Assembly: GCA_905182995.1 (NCBI GenBank)
Contig: CAJJDP010000010.1
Span: forward strand, 783,687-847,686
Length of the DNA stretch: 64,000 nt
From: Paramecium octaurelia
Lineage: Eukaryota > Ciliophora > Oligohymenophorea > Peniculida > Parameciidae
Direction of reading: 5' to 3'
Position 1 is the first letter of the stretch, and every line of letters starts with the position of its first letter. The notes under the pieces are model-generated. The model made no database searches. It worked only from the letters and a program-made list of their open reading frames with translations, and was not told the DNA's origin. The position numbers were made by a program, and so were the translations under genes. This document shows positions 10,756 through 21,569 of the stretch, piece by piece.

Positions 10756-12607
10756 TCAATCATTGTCTGAATCCCACATTTTAGGATCTAATTCGTTACC
10801 GCCGTACTCATCTTCAAATGCCATATCACCTCCATCTTGTAACCTATTTTATTGGATTAAACACTTACATGAGCTCTTATTCATTCAGTTGTTCAATCCA
10901 TAACTAATTATATTCCGTAAATTTGATTTCTTTGATTTTTTCACATAATTCTTAATCATACTCCCTTAGTATATCTAAGACTTCTTCTGACATCTACTAC
11001 ACCTTTTTGTTTTTATCATTTATTTATTAAATTATCTAAATTAGGATTTCATCCCTCAAAATATGAATATTCTTACTATTCCAAAATTTGTGATATTCCT
11101 ATTTTATGAAACAGAAATTAGTGTAAGCAATACAAATACTGTACAACAAATTCATCATCGTCGCTCTTTTCTACAAAAACTTAAGACAAAGCATTCAATA
11201 TTCGACTCTTAAACAGTTTTTCAGCGGCATTTTGTTGGGATATAATAGATGATACCAACATCATCGTTTCTATCACAATGTCATCTTCAACCATTCCAAC
11301 AGCTAGGTTATTATGGAGAAACTCAATAAATGGTTCATTCAATAGCTTTATCCAATTTTCTTATAAATCTAATGCACTCATAATCCCTATAATTTCAAAT
11401 TTAATATCCTCTTCCTTTCCCTATGTAACTAATAGTTTCATAAAATGTCTCACAAACCCTTTAGCACATGTCTACACTTCTGGATTTGTAGAGTTTTCAA
11501 TTACCCCTTTCACAAATCTAAATAATAAGGTATCTGAATTCGTTATAGCTCTCTAAACTATTTATTGAAATTCTTGCTCTGTAATATGATCTACATTTCT
11601 TGAACTTGTTGACAAATTAACAGCCAAAGCAATTAATTCCTTTCCAATCACAGGTTCAGGGAAGTGCAGCATTAATTTTACAACCAAAGTCATACATTCA
11701 GTAAAACCAAAAGTTAATCTGATTTTATCATCTAAAGTAAGCAAATACAACAACACTATTGAAACAAAGCGATAATTTGGTATCTTCAGCATCTTTACAA
11801 TATCTGGAATAAATCCATTCTATTCTATTTATAATCGTGCTTCAGTGTCAAAACTTAAATTCTTAAGAACACCTAATATATTTATATCAATAAAAAACCT
11901 AAACTTAATTGTAGCAATACATTATTATCAGCACTGAAGAATCTCTTTAATTTTCTAATACAATTCTCTTCGACCATTTACAATTTGCATTCATTAACAA
12001 TGCTCAATTTCTTCAGAAACAACAAAGTTACTATCAATAAATAGAAATTATTTCTTTCTAACATTCTCAGCAAAAATGTTATGATCTTCCTTTTCCTCAT
12101 CTTATTCTCTATGATAGGATCTTCTGCCATGTTCATTAAGATTGTAAAACCAACATAAAATAACTTCTCTTATTTTGCTATCATTAAATTTAATTTTCTT
12201 AATTCTTATAACTGTTGGGGTTAACCTTGTTTTTCCATCAATTCTGCATATCTCAAATCAAATCTCTAGATTTAAGACTCTATTATTTTCATTGTAATAT
12301 CTCCGATTTAATGCTCAGATAATATTTAATGAAATTCCAAATAGTTTGACACAATGTAAAAAACGCATAATAAATAGAGAGTAAGTTCTGTTGATTTTTT
12401 ATGTTCATCTCTCAATGTTCTAGATATTGTTGATAAGAATTATTCTTATATGCATTATTATAAATAAATACCATGAGATATTAATAATTCTAGGTTTTCC
12501 TATCGAGCAGCCAACCCAAGTATTTTCTTTGCTGCCTCCTTTTTAGGCTCTATTTTCTCATCATAAAATGCTTCCAATAATTTCTCAAGCAAATCTTCAG
12601 AATCCAT
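10756..12607 (-). CDS. KAP3: kinesin-associated protein 3 (kinesin-II subunit)
   Basis: About 600 codons in three exons, with introns at 11873-11898 (26 nt) and 10844-10868 (25 nt). The translation follows KAP3 along its length. An N-terminal helical region contains the SEHQIGDITMKIIE segment. It is followed by armadillo repeats (GVLKNLSFDTEARLQIEQNG, ELIALAVNLS and others). The C-terminus carries the DKNKKV..ILREYDQELCEKI motif and an acidic GG-D-containing tail. KAP3 links the kinesin-II motor pair to cargo for intraflagellar transport, so this is a cilium gene. Oddity: the frame needs a one-base correction at the AAAA run near 11113-11116, where downstream homology resumes in the next frame. 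This is a sequencing error or a true lesion. Confidence 0.85.
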
Positions 12608-12647
12608 TTATTTATTATATTATATCAATAATTGCTAAAATGAATAT

Positions 12648-13340
12648 TCATATCAATTAGCAGCAGGAATTTGATTAAGCTGGCTATTGTGCTTTTTTAG
12701 AATCCATGATCTCTTTCTACTTTTTATCGTAAGCAATTTTTATTGCCGTATCAAATAAGGGTTTTAATCCTTCCTATGTCAATGCCGAAACTTCAAATAA
12801 TTGAGCATTGATACCCTTTACTAATTATTCGGCCTTGAATTACTAAATATTTAATTACAGCTGATTTTTTAATGTGTCTTGAATTACCCTCATCTCTCAT
12901 ATCAATTTTATTTCCTACAATTAACTTTGGAACTTAGGCTAATTTATCTTTGTTCAATTCAGGATACCACTAGAGTTTAAGTTCAAGATTACTTTATCGA
13001 GAGCATTCTAAAATGTGGTATTCTCAGTTACTGAATAAACAATTAAAAACACATCAGTTCCATCATAGCTCAATTATCGAACTTGATTATATCCTTCCTA
13101 TCCAGCAGTATCCCTAATTTAATAATGTCATACCATAAACTTAAATTAACATCTTGTCCATTAACAACTACTTTAGATTAATAATTCTCAAAAACAGTTG
13201 GTACATAATCGGTTGGGAATTTATCTGTTGTGTAACTATAGATTATCAGGTTTTAAACTGATTTACCTCAATAATATGCAGGTTTTTCCTACTGATCCAT
13301 CTCCAACTACTAACAATTTTATTGTTAAAGGTTCTGCCAT
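12648..13340 (-). CDS. Rho/Rac-type small GTPase
   Basis: About 197 aa in five exons, with introns at 13236-13266 (31 nt), 13114-13133 (20), 12970-12992 (23) and 12834-12858 (25, ending AAG). P-loop GDGSVGKT, effector region DYVPTVFENYQ (the Rho-family hallmark), switch II WDTAGQEGY, base-recognition NKID and SAL are all present. The C-terminus ends Cys-Gln-Leu-Ile, a CAAX box predicted to be geranylgeranylated, preceded by a second Cys. No long Rho insert is visible. A role in actin or vesicle control is expected from the family. It lies 40 bp from the KAP3 start on the same strand. Confidence 0.92.
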
Positions 13341-13510
13341 TTTTTAAAAATAATTATTATTATTTATATGTTCAATAATAATATAATAAATGTAAAATAT
13401 TTCCATAATTTTTGTACTGTTAGGAAATTATTCCTGTTTATTTTCAAGGCGATCTTCATGAAATAGTACAATCATTTATTAAAGTAAGTTTATTAAATTA
13501 ATATTTATAA

Positions 13511-13859
13511 TCATTTGATTACTTTTTTAGATTTCACTTGATCATTATATTTCTAAGAATGTTCTAATTTATGCAAAACTGAGGAATTGCCTTATTTTTT
13601 TGTCTGAAACTTTGTTTTCGTGCATTGAGTACTCTTCGTATTTGTTTGGGCTTCTTCCTAATACTCCTCTTTGATGATCAATTGATCATTTTAATTTGCA
13701 CTTTAGTTCGTAAATCGAAGTTATTAACTAGTATTGCTGTATATACTTAACTAAAACTATAGTAATTAAGGAATATAGAACTGTTTGAGTAATTATCTAA
13801 ATATTATATCATTCTTACTGCAAAGTTGAGCTTAATTACAATTAATTGCTGATCTGCAT
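13511..13859 (-). CDS. small Gln-rich protein, unknown
   Basis: About 108 aa, with one 22-nt intron at 13797-13818. The N-terminal half is Gln/Leu/Ser-rich (many TAA/TAG codons). The C-terminal half is Lys/Thr/Gln-rich with repeated TK motifs. No domain is recognised. It is low-complexity, so function cannot be guessed. Support comes from frame continuity across the intron and a sensible ATG and TGA. Confidence 0.5.
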
Positions 13860-14519
13860 TTTCTTGTTTGTGTAAATGACAAATAATTTTATAAATTAAT
13901 ATAATGAATTTTTTTCTCCAAAATTTATGAATTATGAATTTATCATATCTTTTATTTTATAATATCAAACAAATCATTAATTGTATATTTTAATTCATTT
14001 TTAGAAAAATGCCATAAAGAAAAGGCAAATAAAACAATTTCAAAAAAATTTAATTACTTTCTTAATTTATTTGAGAAAAACAGTCCTTACGACAATCCCC
14101 TCTTAATAAGCGGCGACAATTATTAATTTTCTATTCTTCTTCTTAACAAAAAATGGAGATCAAGTGCATGATAAGTTTAATTAAAAGATTTTAGGATTTT
14201 TAAATTTACTATATTTTATTTTCTGAATATAAAAATATTAATTGAAAAATACTAGATAATATTTTTTCCTTGTATTTTGCTTATGTATATTTGAGGAAAT
14301 TATTTAGTTATAATATTTACTTTGACTATTCAATATAATTTAATTAAAATTAATTTTGATAAGAACTTTTAGTTGTGATTATAATTTTAACCAATTAATT
14401 AATATGTTCCTTAAAAAATTGATAAAATAGGATATGGTAAAATATATAATATAAGTAAACGAGTAGTCTTAACCAAAAAAATTATTAAAAGACAAATAAT
14501 TCAATAGAAAATAATAATT
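13860..14519. other. AT-rich spacer
   Basis: No gene-like frame on either strand. Composition is extremely AT-rich with several T and A runs. Confidence 0.4.
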
Positions 14520-14823
14520 ATGCCAGGCCATCATTGGGAGTAATACTACAAAACTTAAGAACTATTGATAAATAATTTAATACTCAAACCATGCTTTTAT
14601 AGAATCTTCATATTAAATAATATTGATTTAAGAAATATTTAATATATTAATAATAATCAAGTACTTATTTCTAAAAAATTAATAGAACTAAAATACATAT
14701 AATTAGCCTAGTACGTAGCTTAAATAGTTCTATCAAAAAGGAGAACTTGTTGTAATAGAATGCTATCCACACCCAATCCTTATCCTATATGAAAATTTCA
14801 AATCACAAGAAATCAAAAATTGA
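14520..14823 (+). CDS. possible small two-exon gene
   Basis: ATG (MPGHHWEQYYKTQELL) runs to a possible 25-nt intron at 14661-14685, then an exon ending in TGA. The total is about 92 aa. The second exon (GELVVIECYPHPILILYENF) looks coding. The intron has proper GT..TAG ends and switches the frame correctly. No family is recognised. A further protein-like frame follows at about 14878-15170 that cannot be joined cleanly, so this may be the start of a decayed longer gene. Confidence 0.3.
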
Positions 14824-15248
14824 TATTATGTTTTTAATTATCTTCCAAAATTCATTCAAAGAAAATATCTATCTATTTGATTTGATCAAAATGAAGGTTA
14901 AGAATATAGCGCTTATAATAGAAGTTTTAGATATCTGAAGCAATAAATATAAAATATTCAAATTTTAAATGGCTTAATAAGATATCTGGAAAATACAAGA
15001 GATCTAAATTATCCTAAATATTCTCTGCTTGAAAAATCTAGTCTCTTGCTTAAAATGTTTTTATTCAGATTCAAATAATCTATCTTAAAGTTACATTAAA
15101 ATAGACTTTATAAACCCAAATATTTAAATTCTATCAATATGCAATGTGATTGTTTAAAATCGAAATCAAACTGAAATATTCTAGCTTCCCTTTTGGATTT
15201 ATAAGTTCAATGCTAATGGGATTATTATAATATATTTTATTATTTCGA
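14824..15248. other. possible orphan exon or gene remnant
   Basis: A plus frame from about 14878 to TGA near 15172 has coding-like composition (Tyr, Leu, Lys, Gln; a segment such as NRSFRYLKQQIQNIQ) but no start codon or clear upstream splice. It may be the tail of the preceding two-exon gene, or debris. Confidence 0.25.
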
Positions 15249-15590
15249 ATGATAAGATTTTAGTGTCTACGATGCAATCATATACAAGACGATGATAGTT
15301 CATGTTAAAATTGTGACTAATGGGATAAATAGAAGAAACAAATAGAAGACTTTAAAAGAGTCAACAGAAAAATTGAGGAAAATTTATCAACGGAGATTGT
15401 GTGCTGCGGAGTTGGAGAATTATAGAGGAGAAAAATCATTATTGGCTTATTTTGCGTATTGATGTCAATTGGCTTTATTCTCCTTATTGGTGACTTTAGT
15501 GATGAATCTAGTGAAATAGGAATGACTTTGATTGGCTTTGGAATTTTGGTCGGTGTGATCGGATGCATCATTATAAAATGCTGTGGTTGA
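15249..15590 (+). CDS. zinc-ribbon plus two-TM small membrane protein
   Basis: An intronless frame of 113 aa. It begins with a CxxC..CxxC module (CLRCNH, then CQNC within the first ~28 residues), like a short zinc ribbon. A charged linker (KKQIEDFKRVNRKIEE) follows, then two hydrophobic helices (IIIGLFCVLMSIGFILLIG and MTLIGFGILVGVIGCIIIK) ending in CCG. Small zinc-ribbon membrane proteins are common in ciliates. The function is unknown. Confidence 0.6.
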
Positions 15591-15757
15591 GAAAACAAAT
15601 TAAGATAGATAGTATGAGAGTATAATATTTTTAAAACTTAAATTGAGTGACTTTTTTACATATTCTATATATTCTGTATGGAGTAACACTTATCTAAGAA
15701 ATATATCTCGTTAATAGTTTGCACTTATTTGAAAGCAGGTTGCTGCTATTTAATAAC

Positions 15758-16045
15758 ATGTATCAATCAGACTTTATTGAGTCAATTTCAATATCGATTA
15801 CCAAGTTAATTTTAATGTTCCTTCAATATATTTCCCATTCATGGTTCTAATTTATCAACAATAAAGATTAGACTAAATCCTTGCTGTTATTATTATTCCT
15901 TGAACTTTTAATCGTTTAGTTGGTATATAAACTCCTTATGTAATCTTAACTTATCTTTAAAGAAGGTTCTTTTATTCTACTGAAAATATTTTCTTTGGCA
16001 ATAGTTATTTATAAATTACTTAATTACATGAGTCTCCTAGGATGA
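15758..16045 (+). CDS. small hydrophobic protein, unknown
   Basis: An intronless frame of 95 aa, strongly hydrophobic in the second half (SLLLLLFLELLIVQLVYKLL, then FILLKIFSLAIVIYKLL), consistent with two TM helices. No known family. It is flanked by other plus-strand genes at short spacing. Composition could arise by chance in AT-rich DNA, so confidence is moderate. Confidence 0.4.
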
Positions 16046-16170
16046 ACATTTAATAAAGTCTAAAGATTATTTTTGCCATAATATATTAGAATATTTGATG
16101 AAATCTATGATTAATTAATTTCCTTCTAAATATTTCAAATAATTACTCAATAAAAATTAATAACAGCCTT

Positions 16171-16590
16171 ATGAGATTATAATAGCCACCTCCAATAAGT
16201 TAGTAAACCTTTAGTTTCGGTCAAGCCAATTCATTCATTCACAGAGTTTAATAAACTTAGCCAATCATCAGAGTAAATTAACCATGCTTTAGAGTCTATA
16301 CTTAACCGATGCAAAATAAGAGATAATCAAAGAGTCCATTCTAAAGAGGATATGATATGTAAGAAGAAAATAGAACCTTGAAAATATACATATTATAAAT
16401 GGAACAAACTTTGGCAAATCTTTAGAAGAAGTATCTCTCTTTTTATAAGGTTAGCAATAAAAGACTCTTGCTTTCATAATAATTAAAAGAAAATTCTCAT
16501 TTAAGAGATGAGATTTAGTAGCTTAAAACTGAAATATCCACTGAGCTTGCAGAAAGAGCGTATTTAGAAAAGGTTTGTTAGAAATTATGA
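16171..16590 (+). CDS. coiled-coil protein with proline-rich N-terminus
   Basis: An intronless frame of 139 aa. The N-terminal ~60 residues are Gln/Pro/Ser-rich with Arg (QPPPISQQTFSFGQ). The C-terminal ~80 residues form a heptad-type coiled coil rich in Leu, Glu and Lys, ending near YLEKVCQKL. No domain is recognised. The start is the first in-frame ATG. Confidence 0.55.
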
Positions 16591-16941
16591 TTTGGTAAAT
16601 ATTATTATATGACTACTTAAAATACGCTTCTATAGAATTATTATTTTATATGTAATATATTTCAATTTGTACCAAATAAGTCAGTTATTTACCTTCTTAT
16701 TATCTCCTTTTAAATTCAACAAATTATCTCAAGAGTTTTTAATATGAATCTAATCAAAAATTAAGATCTCTTTTGATTAATAATCTTAATTTTCTTTAAA
16801 TTCATTAAATGTTCCTCATATTTATTTTAATAGTATTCAAATTAGAAAAACTAGTTTTTGTTACACTGAATCACTCTATTAACTATTTTTATAGTAATAA
16901 TTATAAAATATATAATATTAGTATTCAAATTGAAAAACCAT

Positions 16942-18254
16942 TCATCTTAAATCTATAGTTTCTGCTCTAGTAATCCCATGATTATTTTTGGAATTAGATG
17001 ATGGAAATACACTCCAAAAGCGAAGACTTTCATCCCCTGCTCCAGTAACAATATTTTATCCACAAGGAGAGCCACTTAAATATAAGACTCTTTAAGTGTG
17101 ACCAGTTAGAGTAGCAACCTTAGACATATTAGTATAGTTCCAAACAATTATTTAATTCAGAGAATAACCATGAGTTGAAACTAATTCATTTGAGTTTTTA
17201 GAAAACATTAAATTACAAACTTGAGAACCAGTATCAATGCACTCTACTTATTCAATAGTTTGAGTATTGAAGAATCTAATGCATCTGTCAGCAGTACCAC
17301 CACCAGAAGCAACAATATTGTGTTAATGAGGTGACCAACCAATAGCTTTAACTGCTGCTTGATGTTGTGAGAAATGAGTTAATTCTCCTTGATTCTTCAA
17401 GGACCAAATAAATAACTTATTATCGTTTCCTCCTGATGCCAAGAGTTGTTCATCAAAGGACCACTTCAATCCACAAATTTCTTATTTGTGTCCAACATAC
17501 TTTTGAATGGATTCATTAGGACATCTAACATCTCTAACTAATATGTTCCTATCCCTACTTCCAGTGGCTAATAAATAATTATTCCAAGCCAAAGATCCAA
17601 TTCTACCTTAGTGGCCATTCCATTTTCGAATGACTTTCTATTTTACTACATCCCAAACATCAACATCACCCATAGTATTTCCTACAGACAGATGTTGATT
17701 GCGTTGAGACCATGCTACACTACATACCATATCAGGATCTTCAAGTGTACAAAGACGAGACACCTTTGAGGTATGGCCTGACCAAATTAGAACTGAATTT
17801 TCAAGTCCTACTGCTAATGCATTAAATGGGGACCAATCTAATAGGTTCAGGTAAAAATCATCTTATAGGTTTTCAGCCTCCAACACTTTATAAGGTCTTT
17901 TATTAATTTTGCGAGGAGGCTTTTCGGGTTCAACCTTAGTTGGAGTATTAGAGAAATTTAATCCATTATTAATTATCTTATTCATTTCATTTTGTTTATT
18001 TTCTGTTTTGTAATTAAATAGTTTTTAATTGATGGCTGGTGATTTTCCCAGTATTGAGGATTGGAGAAGATTGTTGTAGGTGTTGCCTTAGCAATTTTCC
18101 TCACTCATGAATAATTGATAGAGGTTGGATTGCACATTACGTGGGATGAACTTTAAATATTGTTATCAATTTATACACGATCACTTTTGTCTTTGGGACT
18201 GGTCCAAGATTGTTTGTTGAGATCAATCTCTTTGATGGGTGTTTAATCATTCAT
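16942..18254 (-). CDS. Cdc20/Cdh1-type APC/C activator
   Basis: About 428 aa; one 26-nt intron at 18151-18176. Splicing creates the C-box DRFIPR near residue 32, the APC/C-binding motif of Cdc20 and Cdh1. The middle has the family's PRKINKRPYKVLEAEN..DDFYLNL lead into the propeller. Seven WD40 blades follow (LDWSPFNALAVGL, VAWSQRNQHLSVG, LATGSRDRNI, LKWSFDEQLLASGGNDN, IVASGGGTADRCI, ELVSTHGYSLNQIIVW, LSGSPCGQNIVTGAGDESL). The propeller order and the R-rich joint favour Cdh1/Fzr, but Cdc20 is not excluded. The protein ends in Leu-Arg rather than the usual Ile-Arg tail. Role: substrate choice for cyclin destruction. Confidence 0.92.
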
Positions 18255-18401
18255 TGGAAAACAAATGTATGTTTATTTTTTAATAAAATTTATCTGTTAT
18301 TTGATTATATTAATAAAATATATTTATACTATGATTATTTTCACTTAAAGTAAAATTTGTATTATTAAAATTATACACTTCAAGTAACATTAAGGACCTA
18401 A
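18255..18401. promoter_or_regulatory. short bidirectional promoter region
   Basis: Only 147 bp lie between the divergent starts of the Cdh1-like and CID-domain genes, so both promoters must be within it. It is highly AT-rich and no specific site is identifiable. Confidence 0.4.
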
Positions 18402-19273
18402 ATGATGAACGAAATAAGCATTGTTTCACTCAGTCAACTCCTCAACAACATCCATCTATCGCAATCCCACATTGACGAAGCTGCCAGATTCTACATTAGA
18501 CACAGCAATGATCAGAAGTCTCAGCAATCTTTATGTGAAGAGTGGTGCAATCACTTCCATTTTGCCAAAGGAAATGTGGATGGAGATAAAGTAATCATCT
18601 CATTACTTCACATGGCACAAAGAGTAATTGAATCTGTCATTAGATTTGAGGGAGCATGTATTCACTAAACATTATTCCTTTATTAGATGCTACTATGAGG
18701 GATGCTTTCAAGAAACAAATTATCAAGGCTTTCACATTACTGAAGGATCACAATTCCTCCTAGGACTTGAAACAATAAATCAAGGATCTTCTTAAGCAGT
18801 GGGAGGAAAAACAGATCTTCTCCAAATCAGACATTTCCATTATGGTTGAAACCATTGATCCAAATAGAGTTAGCAAAGACAAAATCAAAACACAATTTGC
18901 GCCACCTCATTATTTGATCAATTATGCCAAAAATTATAAGGTAAATTTAAATCACAACTAATTTCTTAAGGATTTACAAATTCGATTACAAAAGATGTAG
19001 GAGTATGAGACCAAACTGGATGACCTAATTAATAATGGAGCCCAAGATAGAGTCAATCTCTATGATCAACTATTGGATCAATATACCAAGTCTGTTGAAA
19101 GTGTTTAAAAATATAGACAGCTAGTCATCAAGGACATCATAGATGAATTGAAAGAACTAGACAAAATACATTCTAAAAGCATTATCGATTTGAAATATAT
19201 TGCATAGAGAGTAAATAATTTGAAGGCAAAGAAAGAAAAAAGAATTTAAAATGAATATTATAATGATTAATGA
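18402..19273 (+). CDS. CID-domain protein (RPRD/Rtt103-like)
   Basis: About 270 aa in three exons, with introns at 18658-18686 (29 nt) and 18941-18970 (30 nt, ending AAG). The N-terminal ~130 residues match the CTD-interacting domain pattern: an all-helical array (SQSHIDEAARFYIRHSN, LCEEWCNHFHFAKG, VIISLLHMAQRVIE, AFKKQIIKAFTLL) ending in LLKQWEEKQIFSKSD, like the 'IWEERNVF' close of RPRD/Rtt103. Such proteins bind the RNA polymerase II C-terminal domain in transcription termination. The rest is a coiled coil, as in RPRD proteins, ending in a Lys-rich tail. The next gene begins 40 bp downstream on the same strand. Confidence 0.75.
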
Positions 19274-19313
19274 TAATATAAATATTTCATTAAGAAATTA
19301 TTCAAATTTAAAA

Positions 19314-19862
19314 ATGAAACAAAATATTAAATCCCCTGCTCCATTTGCAATCACTGAAGAAAAAAACACTATCGAGTCTATTTTAAACCTTGTTAAGCAT
19401 CAGACATAATAACTGAAGGATTAGCAACTTCAATAGAGCAACGAAATTAAATTGTTAAGTAAAGCCTTTAGGGATTAAAACTAATCAATTTTATAAAGCC
19501 AAAATCAAGAGTACTTCACTTTGACATCCAAACTGATTGAAGAGATCGAGTCCGATAATTATTTTCAACTCAAATTGAACCAAATTTAAACTTACAATAA
19601 ACAACTTTATAATCTAATTAAGGATGTTTAAAAAGAAATACCGGCATAATACTAATAACTTACAACTATCAATAGAATAATCAATTTTTATAAATGCATA
19701 TTCAGAATCTCCATTAAATAATTGAATAAAGATGAGATGGCCATTATTTTTCATTAGACCCTTGGGAACTCTGATTATGGGCATCCAATAATAATTTAAT
19801 TGAAGGATACTAAATAATAATAGAGGCAATAGTTTTGGAATCAATTTACAACCTTGATATGA
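19314..19862 (+). CDS. coiled-coil protein with C-terminal globular part
   Basis: An intronless frame of 182 aa. Residues ~15-120 form a Gln-rich coiled coil. The C-terminal ~60 residues (INRIINFYKCIFRISIKQL, MAIIFHQTLG, HPIIIQL) look like a small alpha/beta fold. This coil-plus-small-fold plan is seen in kinetochore and other scaffold proteins, but no signature allows a call. It follows the CID gene by 40 bp. Confidence 0.5.
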
Positions 19863-20101
19863 GTATTATACTGTTCTTTCTATTTTTACTGCATCCTTTT
19901 AAGTTTAAAATATAATCAATAATAAAACAATGGTAAAATTATAAATCTAAATATTATTATATTCTTCGTTTTAACCTTCATCAATTTCCTTAACTCTTTT
20001 GAGAAACGATCTCTTAAATTTTATAAAATTGTAGAATCATAATTATTAATATAGAAATTTAAATATATAATATAAAAATAATATCTCAACATATATTGAG
20101 T

Positions 20102-20653
20102 TCAGCAAAAGCAAAACCAACCGCGCTTTACTTCTTCATCCTCTCTACGTCTAATTTAGATTCTTTCAACTACTAGATTTGGTATGATTATAGTATTTTC
20201 TATATTTCTGAACACATCTTTTACACCTTGGGGGTTAGAAGCAGAAGTTAAGTAAAAAGGGTATCTTTTCCTCAATCTCTGTATATATTCACTTTACTAA
20301 TTTGATGCTTTGTCTGTTTTAGTGCCAATAATAACGATTGGAGTTACTGATTTATGGGTTCTAACAAAATTCAACCATTTTTCCACATGTATTTCAGCAC
20401 TCCTGGCTGAAAAATCAAAGCAGATAATTATTAAGTTTGAATCCTTCATGCATTTAATTGTGGATTTTTGAAATTTATCCAATCCAGTCGTATCACAAAT
20501 CCTAAAACTTCTATTTTGATCGGTATATTTCCAAAAATTATTTTGAAAAGTTTAGGAAATGTGAGGATTAAAAGGTTTATTCTGTAAAGCAGCAAGAATA
20601 GAGGATTTTCCAGATGCGGGAGGTCCAACTAAACAAATCTTAAAAGGTTTCAT
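20102..20653 (-). CDS. divergent Rab-like small GTPase
   Basis: An intronless frame of 183 aa with a Ras-superfamily layout. The P-loop is GPPASGKSS instead of GxxxxGKS with the usual D/G residues, the switch II motif is DTTG rather than DTAG, the base-recognition motif is TKTD, and SAS stands in place of SAK. The C-terminus ends RGWFCFC, with cysteines suited to prenylation. The changed DxxG region suggests altered nucleotide handling or an atypical family member. Its start is only 50 bp from the divergent TDP2-like gene, so they may be co-regulated. Confidence 0.8.
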
Positions 20654-20703
20654 TTTATTAAATACGTATTTAAATTAATTTCTATCATCCAATATTATAA
20701 TAT
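20654..20703. promoter_or_regulatory. 50-bp bidirectional promoter
   Basis: The two start codons of the small GTPase (minus) and the TDP2-like gene (plus) are separated by 50 bp of AT-rich sequence. Both 5' untranslated regions must be very short or overlap. Confidence 0.4.
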
Positions 20704-21569
20704 ATGAATTATATAAAACAATTTTTTTAACCACCTAACTCACTTACGTATTTCGCATTCAAAAATGATGGATGGAATAATGAAAATTGCAAAACCTCTA
20801 ATGAAAAGATAAATAAAAAGGAGATTTCATTCCTAACATATAATGTCTGGTTTGAAAAGCATAATTTTAACGAAAGAGTTATAGAAATCTTAAAAATAAT
20901 ATAACAGAGCAATTGCGATTTCGTATGTTTGCAAGAAGTAACCAGAAACTTTTAGATTATGATGTCCAATGATAAATTTATCTAATCAACTTATTTCATC
21001 ACCGGAAATGTTATTACGGATTACGGGATATTAATACTTAGCAAATTTAAACCTACATTTATAAGAGAATTGCCATTCAACTCTAAATTTGGAAGAACGT
21101 TCTTATATTTAGAATGCGAAATTAATGGGCATTCATTAGTTGTTGGAACTTCTCATCTTGAATCAATGGTTTATAATGAATAAACAAGATGTGATTAGCT
21201 GTAAACTACATACTAAGAATTAGAAAAATATAAGAATGTAATTATCATGGGGGATTTTAATTTGGAAACTTAAAAGGATGAACAATCTATCTCACCATAA
21301 TACGCTGATTTATGGAAACAACTTTACCCTGACAATACTGGATACACTTTTATAATTGATGATTTCAAAAGAAGATTTGACAGAGTATTGTTAAAAAAAG
21401 GGTATATCATAAATTTTATTAAAGGGGTTCGTATCAAGCAAGCAAAGTAGAGATTTTAGGCAAGGAAGAAATACCACTCTACAAAAAGGATAAACCTTCA
21501 AGGAAGGGAGAAGTTAAGACTCCTTCCGATCATTATGCATTAAAAATACATTTATAACATTTATTATGA
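20704..21569 (+). CDS. TDP2-like endonuclease/exonuclease/phosphatase
   Basis: About 280 aa; one 23-nt intron at 21402-21424. The exonuclease-endonuclease-phosphatase fold motifs occur in order: FLTYNVWF, CLQEVT (metal-binding Glu), TSHLES, IIMGDFNLE, RFDRVL and the final PSDHYAL with the catalytic His. This order and the LQEV, SHLES and GDFNL forms resemble tyrosyl-DNA phosphodiesterase 2, which removes topoisomerase II or viral peptides from 5' DNA ends. Other EEP phosphatases are possible. Without splicing the final SDH block is out of frame, which confirms the intron. Confidence 0.85.

Noticed and set aside
11278-11556. Plus-strand 92-codon ORF (MSSSTIPTARLLWRN..)
   Set aside because: Antisense shadow of KAP3.
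15317-15598. Minus ORF of 93 codons
   Set aside because: Shadow of the plus-strand zinc-ribbon membrane protein at 15249-15590.
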